A stretch of 64,000 nt of DNA. Origin: Litomosoides sigmodontis (Eukaryota > Nematoda > Chromadorea > Rhabditida > Onchocercidae). The stretch covers positions 1,379,001 to 1,443,000 of the forward strand of contig OY718807.1 in assembly GCA_963070105.1 (NCBI GenBank). Reading direction: 5' to 3'. The notes under the pieces are model-generated. The model was not told the DNA's origin and did not search any database. It saw only the letters and a list, made by a program, of their open reading frames with translations. Below are positions 1 to 12,800 of this stretch, one piece after another; position 1 is the first letter of the stretch, and the number at the start of each line of letters is the position of its first letter. The position numbers and the translations under genes are program-made.

Positions 1-1740
1 GTGCACTGTCTTCATTTATATTCTTACATTCAAATTTCAATCATACGACAACAGCAACTGTTACTAGCGATAGCAATAGAAATAGGTTGGTACAGACTGT
101 GAAGGAGCGGTAAGTGAGAAGATGACAGAAGAAGGTTTCTTTCAGTTCAGCTCCTTGCCTTCTCTTCCTCTCCCACTATTTCTTGCTACTCTTTTCCTCC
201 ATTTCCATTCTTACAGCAAATGCAGTTGGTGGTGGCGTATGCCACGCCGGTCCTTCTCTGTGCTATCCTTTTTTTTCCACCCTGCATATATGCTGATTTA
301 ACAATTCCATCTCGAATATGAATAAGATACGGGAGAGAGAGAGAGGGAGAGAGAGAGAAAGCAGACGGATTAAGATGCTCCTCATAAATGCTTACAACTC
401 TTTTAGCTAATTAAATGGGAACAAAAACAGACAGTTTCTTATATCACCTGAACGAACCAGTTTTCCACATCATGCGACCAGATCACCAGCAGCGGATGAA
501 TAAATACTCATAAAGTACAAAAAATCTGGTGAAAGTAAAAGCAGCTAGTACTAATGTACTGGAAAATGTTTAGTGAATCATTGCAGATAGTTATTACTCA
601 CACCTTAATTACAATTAATTATAATTGCTTTATCACTTTTTGTACTCGTTCTTGTGGCTGTATCAAATTATTAATCCGTTAAAGTTACAGTTATTTGCAG
701 GAGATCTTCAATATTTTACTGATTCACTTGCAGGTTACGTATATTATCTAAACGATGAAAATAATCACTAAAACCACCATCCATTTTAACAATAGCAAAA
801 TGACTAAGAAAATACATTTCTTTATTTTTTTTAAAGCTCTAAAATAACTAACTGTACGATAAGGATAGTCGAATTAACGTTCAAATGACATACATGGAAA
901 AAAATGATGCAATATTTGTCTTGAATGTGATGTAACAATTGTGACGAACTGGTACGAACAAGAATTTTAAAGTGTTTGGCACGTAAACTGAAAGGGAAGT
1001 TATGCGTAACATATCTCCGTTATCTCTACAATTATCTAGCTGACTGACAACATCCAATACAAGAGATGATCTAATTAAATTATTATTGCAGGAATTGCTT
1101 CTTTGTAATTAGACATGATTTTTGAGGAAGAAAAGAAAACAATGTAAAAAATGCTTGGGAGGAATTAAATGAATCAAAGAGATGACTTTATTACTTGTTT
1201 GATTACAGTTTTGTTACTTGAAAAGTAATGATATAATTAAATTATAACATATAATTTGAATCTTTAATCCAAGCAGGATATATCCCTATAGTCATCGAAA
1301 ATCGATAATTGCAAAAAAGAAAACATCCATGAATGACTGGGATGAAATCAACATTCGAACAACTATAAAGGAATAATTTCTTTGTAGCTAAGTGAATTCC
1401 TCATCAACTTTTTGGCTTTCAAGAATAAAACCAACAAACTTCTAAATTAATATGCCATGCAAATGGCCAGAGAATGATTTTAAAGCTCTGGTGTTAAAAC
1501 ATCATATGTATTAAAGTTTTTAGATTATCAATGTGAAAATATGCTACTAAATGAAATTCATATACCGCTGTCTTGATTATTTTAAACGATTGGTACGATA
1601 CATTAAAACTCTTAAAAATTTCAGCTAATCGAAATTAGGGACTTTAAAAAGCCTTCTTTTTTCATATTACTTCTGAAACTCCAGCATCACGCCCCACAAC
1701 AATACTACTCCATCCTCCTTACACCACCGCACAACAACCA
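1..1740. other. AT-rich stretch without a recognisable gene
   Basis: I see no convincing exon here on either strand. The stretch holds a purine-rich GA microsatellite at about 331-359 and otherwise AT-rich sequence. Base composition turns GC-rich near 1690-1800, where a short frame opens at an ATG (about 1748), but it ends after about 25 codons. That GC-rich patch may be a promoter or a 5' exon, but nothing proves it. Confidence 0.5.
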
Positions 1741-1815
1741 CCCGGAAAATGGCGCGCAAAGGTCCGGAAAGCCCGCATCGAGTTAGTACGGAGCACTATG
1801 CAAAATTTTGTCTCT

Positions 1816-2025
1816 TCATTTAGATTTGAGAGCGGACGTTAAATCGAGCTTCCCATAACTGATGTGCGAAGGATGTTGCGGCACGTAATAAGCGTGTTTC
1901 TTTGAGTAGTTGATGTGGATTTGTGGTTTGTAACTGTTGTAATATAGATTGTCGTTTAGATATGTGAATGTAGGATCACTTGACTTCCTCGTACTACGCA
2001 ATGACACTAACATTGGATAGTGCAA
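1816..2025 (-). CDS. Possible terminal exon of an unknown gene, sharing a coding-like repeat
   Basis: A 69-codon minus-strand frame, rich in Tyr, Asn, Ser and Lys, ends in a stop. It contains the motif DPTFTYLNDNLYYNSYK. The same motif, as DPTFPYLNDNPYYNNYK, is encoded by a second copy at 2271-2336. Both copies keep the frame over this segment, with substitutions at scattered sites. A candidate acceptor (ATGTTAG) lies just inside the frame. I recognise no family and found no partner exons, so it may equally be a gene relic or chance. Confidence 0.25.
   Translation of the reverse strand: MHYPMLVSLRSTRKSSDPTFTYLNDNLYYNSYKPQIHINYSKKHAYYVPQHPSHISYGKLDLTSALKSK
1912..1978. repeat. Diverged direct repeat, copy A (second copy at 2271-2336)
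   Basis: About 67 bp that recur at 2271-2336 with several substitutions and a one-base indel. Core shared string: ATTGTCGTTTAGATATG. On the minus strand both copies encode the same LNDN..YYN motif. Confidence 0.7.
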
Positions 2026-2240
2026 AATGAGTTTTACGAAATTGCTCTATTACCTACCTTACTTAAAGATTAGAATTTGATGTGTGTAGAAAGAGGTATA
2101 CATGGAAATAGTTACATCAAATTGGTTCAACTATCGTGCTTTATTTGTAGAAGAATTAACGAAACCGTTGAGCTACCACATACCATGGTTTATTGATTTT
2201 TTATTGATCTTTGATCTTCATTGATTCGGATAATTATTTC

Positions 2241-2382
2241 AACCAAAGTAAACTCTCAGATCGTTTACCTGGTGTGGATGTGTGCTTATAATTGTTGTAA
2301 TATGGATTGTCGTTTAGATATGGGAATGTAGGATCATTATAAACGATCTCAGATCGTTTTATTTCTAGAGTTTACTTTGGTT
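2241..2382. repeat. Small inverted-repeat element enclosing repeat copy B
   Basis: The 16-bp string AACCAAAGTAAACTCT at 2241-2256 is matched by its exact reverse complement at 2367-2382. Just inside both ends sit short self-complementary AGATCGTTT/AAACGATCT motifs. The 142-bp unit encloses the second copy of the 1912-1978 repeat. It may be a small foldback insertion that carried the repeat, or a local rearrangement. No target-site duplication is obvious. Confidence 0.55.
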
Positions 2383-2422
2383 ACATTTTCCAATTTTTAT
2401 AGTTGATCAGACAGTGGTATTG

Positions 2423-3095
2423 ATGGATTATTTGGTAAAGCTATTGGATTCAGTGTGTCCACCTAAAATCGGTCGTACAAGTGCTTCACCGAAAGCATCA
2501 ACCATTATGCCACTGGTAATGTTTGTAACACCATTAGCTTTTGATGATGATAACCTGTGTGGATATAGTTAAAGTTTGGCTACATATAGCTTAATTGTTT
2601 TATTTAGATGTATATCTAATAGCTTTTCACCAAACAAGTTAAGCAAGGAGTTCACTTTGCTAGAGATTTCGAGAGAGGAGTTATTTGTAATTTTTCTTAC
2701 TGTTTATCTTAAGTGATTTATGCTTATTGTTTCTAGTCTTTCAGTGCTTTGTAAATGAATCGCATTTGGTCCGCCTGGCAGGTTTCTCAGGTGTTTTGGC
2801 AATATCGCTCAGCGCGTATGGAACGCATATTTTACGTGAAAGTGGAAGTGCAGATGAGCGGCGTATGCGTGCTTTCGAAACTGGCAATCGTTATCATCTG
2901 ATACATTCAGTAACATTGTTTCTGGCTAATAAAGCACGCTTCCCATGGCTCACTATTTCGCTTCTACTCGGTGGTATGGTAATCTTCTCAGGATCTTGCT
3001 ATCATTACAGCATTACCGGCAAAGAAAATTTGAGAAGATACGCCCCGATCGGTGGTGTAATGTATATTTTAGCCTGGGTTTCGTTCCTACTTTAA
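2423..3095 (+). CDS. TMEM256/DUF423 family membrane protein
   Basis: Two exons, 2423-2515 and 2745-3095, join in phase 0 (donor CTG|gtaatg, acceptor ctttcag|TGC) to give about 147 residues. Exon 2 matches the TMEM256 (DUF423/UPF0382) family along its length: the SAYGTHI motif near its start, the FETGNRYHLIHS motif typical of the family's conserved histidine region, a central hydrophobic stretch (LTISLLLGGMVIFSG), the YHYSITG motif and the terminal APIGGVMYILAWVSF helix. The family consists of small multi-pass membrane proteins of poorly known function. Human TMEM256 is 113 residues, so this one has about 35 extra N-terminal residues from exon 1. Exon 2 has no internal ATG before the conserved core, which supports the need for exon 1. 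The family call is strong; the exact start is less certain. Confidence 0.85.
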
Positions 3096-3370
3096 TTAAT
3101 GGCCAAATTTTTCACATGTCAATTTTAGAGTGGACTTTACTGAAACATATAACATTATTGCATCCAACCTGCATTTTGATGATTATTAAAAGTCTTCAAA
3201 TATTTTGTTACAAGTGATATGCATGCGCAGTGTCAAATTAAATATACTTTAAAATCCTCTTGTTCGCTTCCTTGTCGAATTATGGATACAGTGTGTATAT
3301 CACAATATACTTTTTATTGCGAAGTAACGACTAATCCCTCTCCATCCCGTATTTTTCTACATTTTGGTAA

Positions 3371-3823
3371 ACCCAGTTGATTTCTTACATTCAAATTCCT
3401 AAACTACCTCAAACTGTTCAAACGGTAAACAAAGACCAGTTTCCGATGATTATTGAGCAACCTAATTTGCTAACAAATGTTTAGCTACATATTCAAGAAA
3501 GAACAGATTTTCTTGCCGCTTTAAATAACACTGCATTCAGGCAATATGTGCAGTGTATGTTTTCGTAAGGAGATGATCAATTTGCAAGGCACATTTTCAC
3601 CGATATTTCCCCCGAAATATATAAAACACTGGTAAAAGATGCTCAGAAATGATGAAGTGGATACTTTTGTTATGAAGATGTGAAATCCTCTATTTTAGTG
3701 CATAAATTACTCGATTTTCTTTATCGGCTGACGCTTAGTAGTTATGAAATTATTTGCAAATCAAACCCATTTAATACAATTAAATATCACATTGAAGTCA
3801 GAAAAAAGTCCATAAACAGGTAA
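3371..3823 (+). pseudogene. Protein-like reading frame broken by four stops
   Basis: One plus-strand frame stays open and protein-like in composition from 3371 to about 3823 except for in-frame stops at 3482 (TAG), 3566 (TAA), 3650 and 3653 (TGA TGA). Between the stops it reads segments such as QERTDFLAALNNTAFRQYVQ, GDDQFARHIFTDISPEIYKT and LVHKLLDFLYRLTLSSYEII, with balanced charged and hydrophobic residues unlike random AT-rich translation. One stop follows a possible donor (TTTTC|GTAAGG), so some breaks could be introns, but the others have no matching splice pairs. I do not recognise the family. It sits between the TMEM256 gene and the 3' end of SEPSECS. Confidence 0.4.
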
Positions 3824-3887
3824 TAAAACGGCAAAATTGGATGGACAAGTTGAGACATGAGAAGAATAGATTACAAATTTGGACAAA

Positions 3888-5836
3888 TTATGCGCAGCTT
3901 TCATTTGCTTGTGTATCATCTGTAGGCGGTGAATCTGTGATGAAATTTGCAGTTGAATTTACACTTTGAGGTAAACTGCCTCCTGCAAACAGTGGTTTTC
4001 GGGATCAGATTTATTAAGCGTTAGATTTTTAACGAGAAGTATAACTAGACAAACTGATTACGATTATAATTATGATCCATAAAATCACAACTATTTATGC
4101 CGGGAAGTACCTAATGTATAACATAAAGCACATGAATAAACATTTATTATTTGAGGGTGCCATGTAAAGTGGTGCTACCATATTTATATGAACAATCACA
4201 CTCCCACAATACGAAAGAATAATATTAGCACTTTAAGGGGCATTGTTTAACTGCATTTTAACTCCTAATTTAAATGTAGAAGTGCGATAAGATTTGAAAA
4301 TTTTGATCTAAAAAAGAGACAAATATAAATGGTAATTCCAAAATTACGGATGAACATACCTCTAGTACGTGCATTATTGGGATGAGAAAATGCCCATTGT
4401 GGAGTTTCGTCCTTGAGTACTCTCACTAGTTCCTTGATTTCTTTTGTTGTCATACCGACAGCACAAGCAACATTCAAATAACCATCATGATGTCGTGATG
4501 AATGTGAACCGAAATTAAGGAATTCATAGCCATCAATTGATTTTGACGAGCCACTTGATACCGTTCGAGCACCCGTAACACCGCGGCTGAACAGCTGAGC
4601 ACCGAACGCGTTCTGCTCTTGGTTTGTCCAACCTCTCAATGTAACTGCAAGCGAAATGCGGTTCATTTTAACTTCCATAACCTAAAACAATATTAATGCA
4701 ATGCCATTATAAAAGTAGAGTATCATGTCTAACCTATTTTTCCATCCTCTAATTTTTCCATTTTAAAATTCATTCACCTTTTGCCCAATTGTTCGAGCAT
4801 ATTCCTGCATTGCCGTGCGCAAAATATCAAAATTCGTCTGTTGCACATCGTACAATTCTTTTAATCCAACTTTACCTAATTGCAACAAAGTAATCAACAA
4901 ATCACGCGATGGTACGATGGAAGCTCGTCCTGGATAGAAATTAGCTATAATATCCAAGGATTTTTCATCAAATGTTGCGACGATTGAGCCACCTACTGGT
5001 ACTAAAAAGTTCTTATCCGTCGATTGTATAAACGCGTCAATATATCCTGCTAAACCAGCTTCTTCGATTCGATTTCGACATTCTGGTGATTGTAAACCAT
5101 AAGCATTATTTACCAGATGTTTCACATCATATTTAGCACATAGTTCACCGATAGCAATCAAATTATCCGGTTGACGAGGAGCAAAACAGGACGTGGTACT
5201 TAGCACAGCGATAATTTCGTCCTTTTGTTTCTCCAAGACAACTTTCAGAGCAGTAAGATCTGTAGTAAGCCCATCACTCATCATTGTTTCTTGGATACCA
5301 TCAATTATAATCGGTTCAAAGCCAGCCGCAAAAATGGACTTGAAACATGATTTTTGATCGACACGTAAAAAAACTACAAATTTAGCACGGCGTTTTGTAT
5401 GCCTCCATGCACCCAAACACAAGGAAAGTGCCATACCGGTTGCAACAGGTACTACCATAGCAGCCTTCGCTCCAGGTATCCCAAGAAAACGGATAGCGTC
5501 CAAGGCAAGTTTATTAGCTATTTCTGACAGAATCGACGAACCAATAGCTTTTGGTTGACGCTCAGTTAAATTTCCAGACCTTCCAATTCCATGCGCCAAA
5601 CCATAATGTAATTGTTCGACTAATGGTGATGAAATACGACCTTCACGTTCACCAGCCCCAACGCAAATCGTACCGAAATGATTATTTGAATCCAAACCAG
5701 CTAAACGCACTATAAATCCTTCAACTACTTGCTGCGGCAGACCATTTTCTGGAATATGACCATCGCAACGCAATGCTGCTTGCAACCGATTGAAACAGCG
5801 TGCAGCACGATCAGTTACTTCTTGTTCCGTTTTCAT
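3888..5836 (-). CDS. SEPSECS: O-phosphoseryl-tRNA(Sec) selenium transferase (SepSecS)
   Basis: This PLP-dependent enzyme converts Sep-tRNA(Sec) to Sec-tRNA(Sec) with selenophosphate, the last step of selenocysteine synthesis in eukaryotes. Exons 5836-4778, 4681-4360 and 3982-3888 join in phases 0 and 1, giving about 491 residues (human 501). The catalytic core is plain: GEREGR; GIGRSGNLTERQPKAIGSS with the Arg, Ser and Gln that contact the phosphoserine; DQKSCFKS; TTSCFAPR; LVNNAYG; and STDKNFLVPVGG, whose Lys (about residue 275) should carry PLP. The C-terminal exon has the family's FGAQLFSRGVTGAR segment, and the last exon adds a Ser/Thr-rich tail. I chose the ATG at 5836 because the longer frame begins only at GTG, directly after a stop, and a CTTTCAG acceptor (likely trans-splice) lies 15 bases upstream. 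It starts about 900 bp downstream of RPS5 on the same strand. Confidence 0.93.
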
Positions 5837-6731
5837 CTCGCCCAGATGAAACTGAAAGTGACTACTCACTCAAAAGTCCAACAACGCATTGTTGATATGC
5901 CGAAAAATGCAACCGATAAAATTCAAATTTCGACCATGAGTTTACATTCAAATTAAATGAAACGGACACGGTTTTTGTGAAGATTTTTTATCAATTCCAC
6001 TTCTGAAACCATCCTTTACCGCAACTTCCGTTTAAAAACTATGCCGCAAATCCACCTGACTTCATTCCTTCGAATTCTCTCCCATCCGCTTACCGTTAGT
6101 ATAAATTTACTGACACGGAAATTAAAATCACGCCCAACTCTCTTATAGCTGCCACTTATACCCCATACCTCAGCAGCATAGCAAAACCCCCACAACACTT
6201 GGGGATTCAAACTGTCCGTTGGAAAATGAGTTTGTCCTCAATCCCCTATTTCATTTGCGCCCAAACGCTTCATCTAATCATAATCATTTCAAGACTGATG
6301 TGGCTCACCAACTCTCCGGACTTCCTTGCAAACAATGGACAATTGAGTGTGTACAACACGCCTTCATGTTTCACACATCTCATTCACACGTTTCAGTCCC
6401 TTTCTATCTTTAGACAAAATATGACACCCCTTCGTTTTCTAGACTCTTTTTTAAGAAACGACTGAGCCTAATTCCTCCTCGATAAGAACTTTAACTATTA
6501 CGGACTGGATAAAAGGAACATTCATCGCAGATTATTAATGAGCCGTTTAATCCTGTTTTAAAACGGGGTAGAATAAGAGATATAGTCTGAGAATAAAATG
6601 TAATGCACACAATGTAGTACTACGAAACTATATGATAAACAATCTTTTTAATAACAAAACCTGCTTAATAATATAATGTAAAAGTTATTTCATTCGACAA
6701 ATATAACAATATATCCAACAAAACATGCGAC
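5837..6731. other. Spacer between RPS5 and SEPSECS
   Basis: About 900 bp between two minus-strand genes. Short frames exist on both strands but none has family resemblance or splice support. At this length an operon is possible but not shown. Confidence 0.5.
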
Positions 6732-8330
<1,599 letters not shown>

Positions 8331-8344
8331 ATCCACAAAGACCA

Positions 8345-8490
8345 CTACAAACGTCTGAAACAAAGGTTCTTAAGTACGCGTTACGTGTTCCGGACTAAAA
8401 AATTCGTATGTGCATTCCTACAAACGTCTGAAACAAAGGTTCTTAAGTACGCGTTACGTGTTCCGGACTAAAAAATTCGTATGTGCATTC
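8345..8490. repeat. Perfect 73-bp tandem duplication at the RPS5 5' end
   Basis: Positions 8345-8417 and 8418-8490 are identical over 73 bp. The unit includes the TTTGTTTCAG acceptor (minus strand) directly upstream of the RPS5 start, so the gene has two copies of its likely spliced-leader acceptor, one near 8355 and one near 8428. Perfect identity implies a recent event or an assembly duplication. Confidence 0.95.
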
Positions 8491-8840
8491 CGTTCATTGC
8501 AAAAATCTTACTAAATTGTAATTTTATAAGTATTATATTAAACAAATTTATAAGGTGCGTAACAGATAACGAAAAAATTAAAACGATTACAAGAAAAAAC
8601 ACAGAACTACTCTAAATCCCATGCCAAAAAGAGATCTCGCTATCGTTACGCTGTCAGCATCATAGCTTATCATGTCACAATTTAGAATGCCAAACCAACA
8701 AAACACAAAATAACCACAAACTACCACCCAACATCCTACCAAGCTAGACCAGGCCTCATTGCTCCAGCGAGTATACTTACGCTTCATCTGACTGTGACAC
8801 TGCGAAAACGAACCATCCCGACCAGATGTTTTGCTGCACG

Positions 8841-9132
8841 ATTTCATGTAATACGTTATGTTTTAAGTAAAACTTTAGTTCGAGTTCATAATTAAATATA
8901 TCTCGAGTGTAATGGACTTGAGAAGACGTTTCTTCATTCACGTGACGTTACTGATGATGACATTTCTGTGTGCTTTGTGAAACACAACTAATGAAAGAAA
9001 CGTTCAGTTTCCCATTTTAGGATGCGAATGAATCATATTTTTCATTCTGTTCAAATTGAGTTTTACTTAAAAACTTAAAACTTATGAACTCGAACTAAAG
9101 TTTTACTTAAAACATAACGTATTACGTGAAAT
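8841..9132. mobile_element. Foldback element with 51-bp terminal inverted repeats (MITE-like)
   Basis: Positions 8841-8891 are the reverse complement of 9082-9132 with a single mismatch (8847). The arms read from ATTTCA at the left end to GTTCATAA inside. They enclose about 190 bp with no coding potential, containing a further short inverted copy of the TTTACTTAA motif at about 9060-9080. The structure fits a non-autonomous DNA transposon of the MITE or foldback type. It lies between the RPS5 5' end and the DDR 3' end. I see no clear target-site duplication. Confidence 0.8.
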
Positions 9133-9848
9133 TATTTGTGAGTGAATTTCGTATGAGTGAATGTATTTGTGAGTGAGCACAACTGCATAATTAGGCATAA
9201 ATTTCATCCACAAGTATGAACTTTTCCCACTCTTCGTTTCCTATCAGTTATTATTGTCGTTAGCAATGATTGAAGAGTTTTGCAATTCTTGCAATTACCT
9301 CTCATTTTTCTATGCACTCTCGCACCATCGCAATTAAATTTAAATATCACTTATTCTGATTAGCATGCACTTCTTGTCGCTCATTTCCTCCATGGTTAGT
9401 GATATATCTGCCGTCTTCTCGCTTCATTACAAAGGCAGTATTAAAGCATTAGTTCTTTTAACCACAAATGACATTCGTTATTTTGTATGTAAAAAGGTTG
9501 TTGTATTGTTTGGGTGCATTTGACGACTATCAGATGTCGTTGGCTAATTGATCTTGACTTGATCGGTGATCGTATCAGTCCATTCGATCAGGCGTGATCA
9601 GATTTAATGAAGGAATGCAGTGAAGAACAATATTCGTTGAAATTCTTTCATTCAAATTAGATTTTTTTTAGTTATTGATTTTAATCTTTTTAATTATTTG
9701 ATTTTTTACAAGCTTTATCCTAAACATTTCATTTATTATTTCTTTTTTTTTTTTAATATTCAGCAACGTTTCATTTACGTTGATACAAAGATAGGTTTAG
9801 AACAGAGATAGTGATGTTTGCAATTGCTCGAGATCTCCCAGATAATCG
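9133..9848. other. Intergenic spacer and DDR 3' untranslated region
   Basis: AT-rich, no gene seen. A minus-strand AATAAA at 9737-9732 lies about 110 bases past the DDR stop codon and is a plausible polyadenylation signal. Confidence 0.5.
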
Positions 9849-12800
9849 TCAATAGCGGCAGCCTTCGCTCATCTGTGCGCAAGTAACATTTTGCAATCGA
9901 CGATGTAGTGAGTGAAACGTGGGACGTTGTTCTGGATCACGGCTCCAACATGGCAGCATAAATTCATGGTAAAAATTAGCAGATGAATAGTCTGGCCTCT
10001 CCAAGTAAAACTGAAAAATGAGGTCATTTATTTATTCGAGTTTTTTTTTAATAATACATGTTTATTTAAACGATTTCAAAAAGTGAAACGTTTTACTCCA
10101 AGTAACTTCAATGGGATAAGCGTAGTTAGGAAAACGGATAATCTGTAGACTTATATGTTATTTAAAGATCGAAATAAGATGAACTGTAGGAATTTAGTCT
10201 CCGATTTTTGATTCCCAATTCGCTTAATAAACAATGAAAGATTTTGTTAGGAGCACGTATGTTCATCTATTACTTCCATATCAGAAATATTATATAATCG
10301 TGTACTTATCGATGCTACAGTAAACTTGATTATAATATGGAGATGACCGGTTAGTTGCATAATTTATGGTCACAATTCTGGCTAATGTATGGTTAAGTTG
10401 TGATCAGTTATAGTGACATGTAAACAGGACATTTTCATCTGTTCATTTACCAACCTTCAATGTCCCGTGCTGTTGCATAAATAGTAAATTCCGATATATG
10501 TTATTATCAGTTATCATTTTATAGGGATATTTATAGCAACTATTGAGCACTTCCCAAAGTGTTACACCAAATGACCATACATCTCCTTTGATTGTAATTC
10601 TTTTCTGAAAGTGAAAACTTTAATAATTTAATTGCAAAGACAAATTAGGACACTATAGTGACACAGAGTCGGAATGAAACAGGAAATATTACGGAATTTC
10701 AAACTTTCTTCTGCCGCTGATGTCTTCCTTGGCTATTATCCTTGTTATTTTTATTAAAAATTTCATTTACTACATTCCATTTATTTTGCTTTGGATTTTC
10801 ATTTTTGTCGTATTTTCTATCTCTCATATTTTACCATTAATTTAACAAATTCAATGTGATCATTTCAAAACTGGAAATGAATTGCACGAAATTAAATTAG
10901 TGGCGATTGAAAGTATCAATGACTAAATTAAATTTCGATTTTTAACTCGCTTGTAAGTGATTTTACTCCGGAAGTTGTTCACGTTTGTTTTCATCAAATT
11001 TATTGCCTAATCTTACTTCTGTAGCCGCTTCCCAAGACATCCACCGGATTCGTCCACGATCTATCGGATCATCTGTTTCAAAATGATCCAGTGCATAAGC
11101 CATGTTGAAATTGGTAAGTTTAACGGTGCCATCATTAGCAACCATACAATTATTCGCCGAAAGATTTCCGTGGATGAAATTTTTAGATTCCAAGTATGAC
11201 ATTCCCGCTGCAATTTGTGTGCTAACCGCTAATAGCAATTCTGTCCTACAATAAGCTAAAAATGCATTAATTTAACCTGAAAAAATATTCGTTAATACTT
11301 TATTGACTTTCCCCAATTATAATCTTTTTGAGGATTGCAAAAAAAATAAGGCTAAGAATCGACCAAACTTGTTGTTAAGGTTGATCTAACCTATACGATA
11401 GTTCGTGGTTTAGGCTCTGAAGATATTGGCCAAGATATTGCTCGATGTGTTCATGAACACAGCTTGTTAATAAACCATTACAACAAACACCAATCACTTC
11501 CAATATATTTTGATGTCGTAGACTACTTAATTCACCCACAATTAATTCAAATTCTCTCCGTTTATCATTATTTCGATGAAATGTTTTATTCAGCACCATA
11601 CGTTTCTCCAGCTGGCAGAGCCAAATCTAAATTACTAATTCGCATAGTTAATGATATCAAAGATATGGCAGAGCCAAATCTAAATTACTAATTCGCTGAA
11701 TATATTTACTTACTTAAAAACAATCATTTCTCCCCTTTCGAGAGAAAAAAAAGAATTTTAAATAAGAGCATCAACCAACCTCACCAAATCGACTATTACC
11801 CAAATGCTCTTGAAATCGTAGACATTGAGGATCAATTTCAACAAAATTAGTTGACCTGTTTATAGCATTAATTTTGTCGTAGCCATTAGTTATTTCAGAT
11901 GTTACCAAATTTCTTAAACAACAAGAAATTAGCAGCTTATCTTGCGAAATCTCTTAAAATGTAAATGAATTCAATTCTTCGCTGAATATATTTACTTACT
12001 CATTGCTTAATCAATCTTCCTGACTTACGCATACTTCATTGAGATACTTACTGCATTAACAAATACTCCAGTTGTTGTGGATGTCCCATGCAAATATCAC
12101 TTGAAGCATAATGAATTGTTGAATTGGAAGATTTCTTGTTGTCACACATCGTCGTTGCAATGTTAATTCCGAGTGCTTCCATATTGTTGCTAATTAATTA
12201 AGTGAGTTTCATTAGCCGATGAGTTCAATTAGCTTTTTCCATGTTCTTTCTTATATTACAATGATATGGGAAAAATTTCTATCCAATTTGGACGATAATC
12301 TTAGTAGAACTGTTGAAGTAATTTTGAGATAAAATTAGCAAGAACCTGATAAACCTAATCAATGATAGCGATGATAACATTAACTCCAATATTTTTTTTT
12401 CTACGCAGTAAATAGCATTAGTTAATATTAAGGCTACTGATGAAAAGATGACCAGTCTATAGTATACCTAACATAATTAGGTTCAGCATATTCACCACCA
12501 CTTGATTGATCAGCGTGAAGCTTTTCCAATAATGAATTTTGCATATTGTCATTTGTCATACGGTATGTGTTCGGTGACGTACGCTGCAAAAACAAAAGTA
12601 CATCAATATTTTACTAGTAATTTAATCCTTTAGCTTAAATTCAAATGATTCTCACATTATTATGTGATTGTGAGGTTGTAAGTTTTTAGCTCATATTTCA
12701 AATAAATTTTGCCTTCTAATAGCTTATCTTTTCAATCATTGAAAGAAAAGACTAAATTTAAAATAGCAAATTTATTGAGAATTGTTCCAGAAACATTTTA

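Noticed and set aside
6016..6465. Overlapping short frames on both strands between RPS5 and SEPSECS
   Set aside because: Mutually antisense, with no family resemblance and no splice support.
8587..8847. 86-codon minus-strand frame with a hydrophobic stretch
   Set aside because: It begins inside the arm of the foldback element and has no splice partners or family resemblance.
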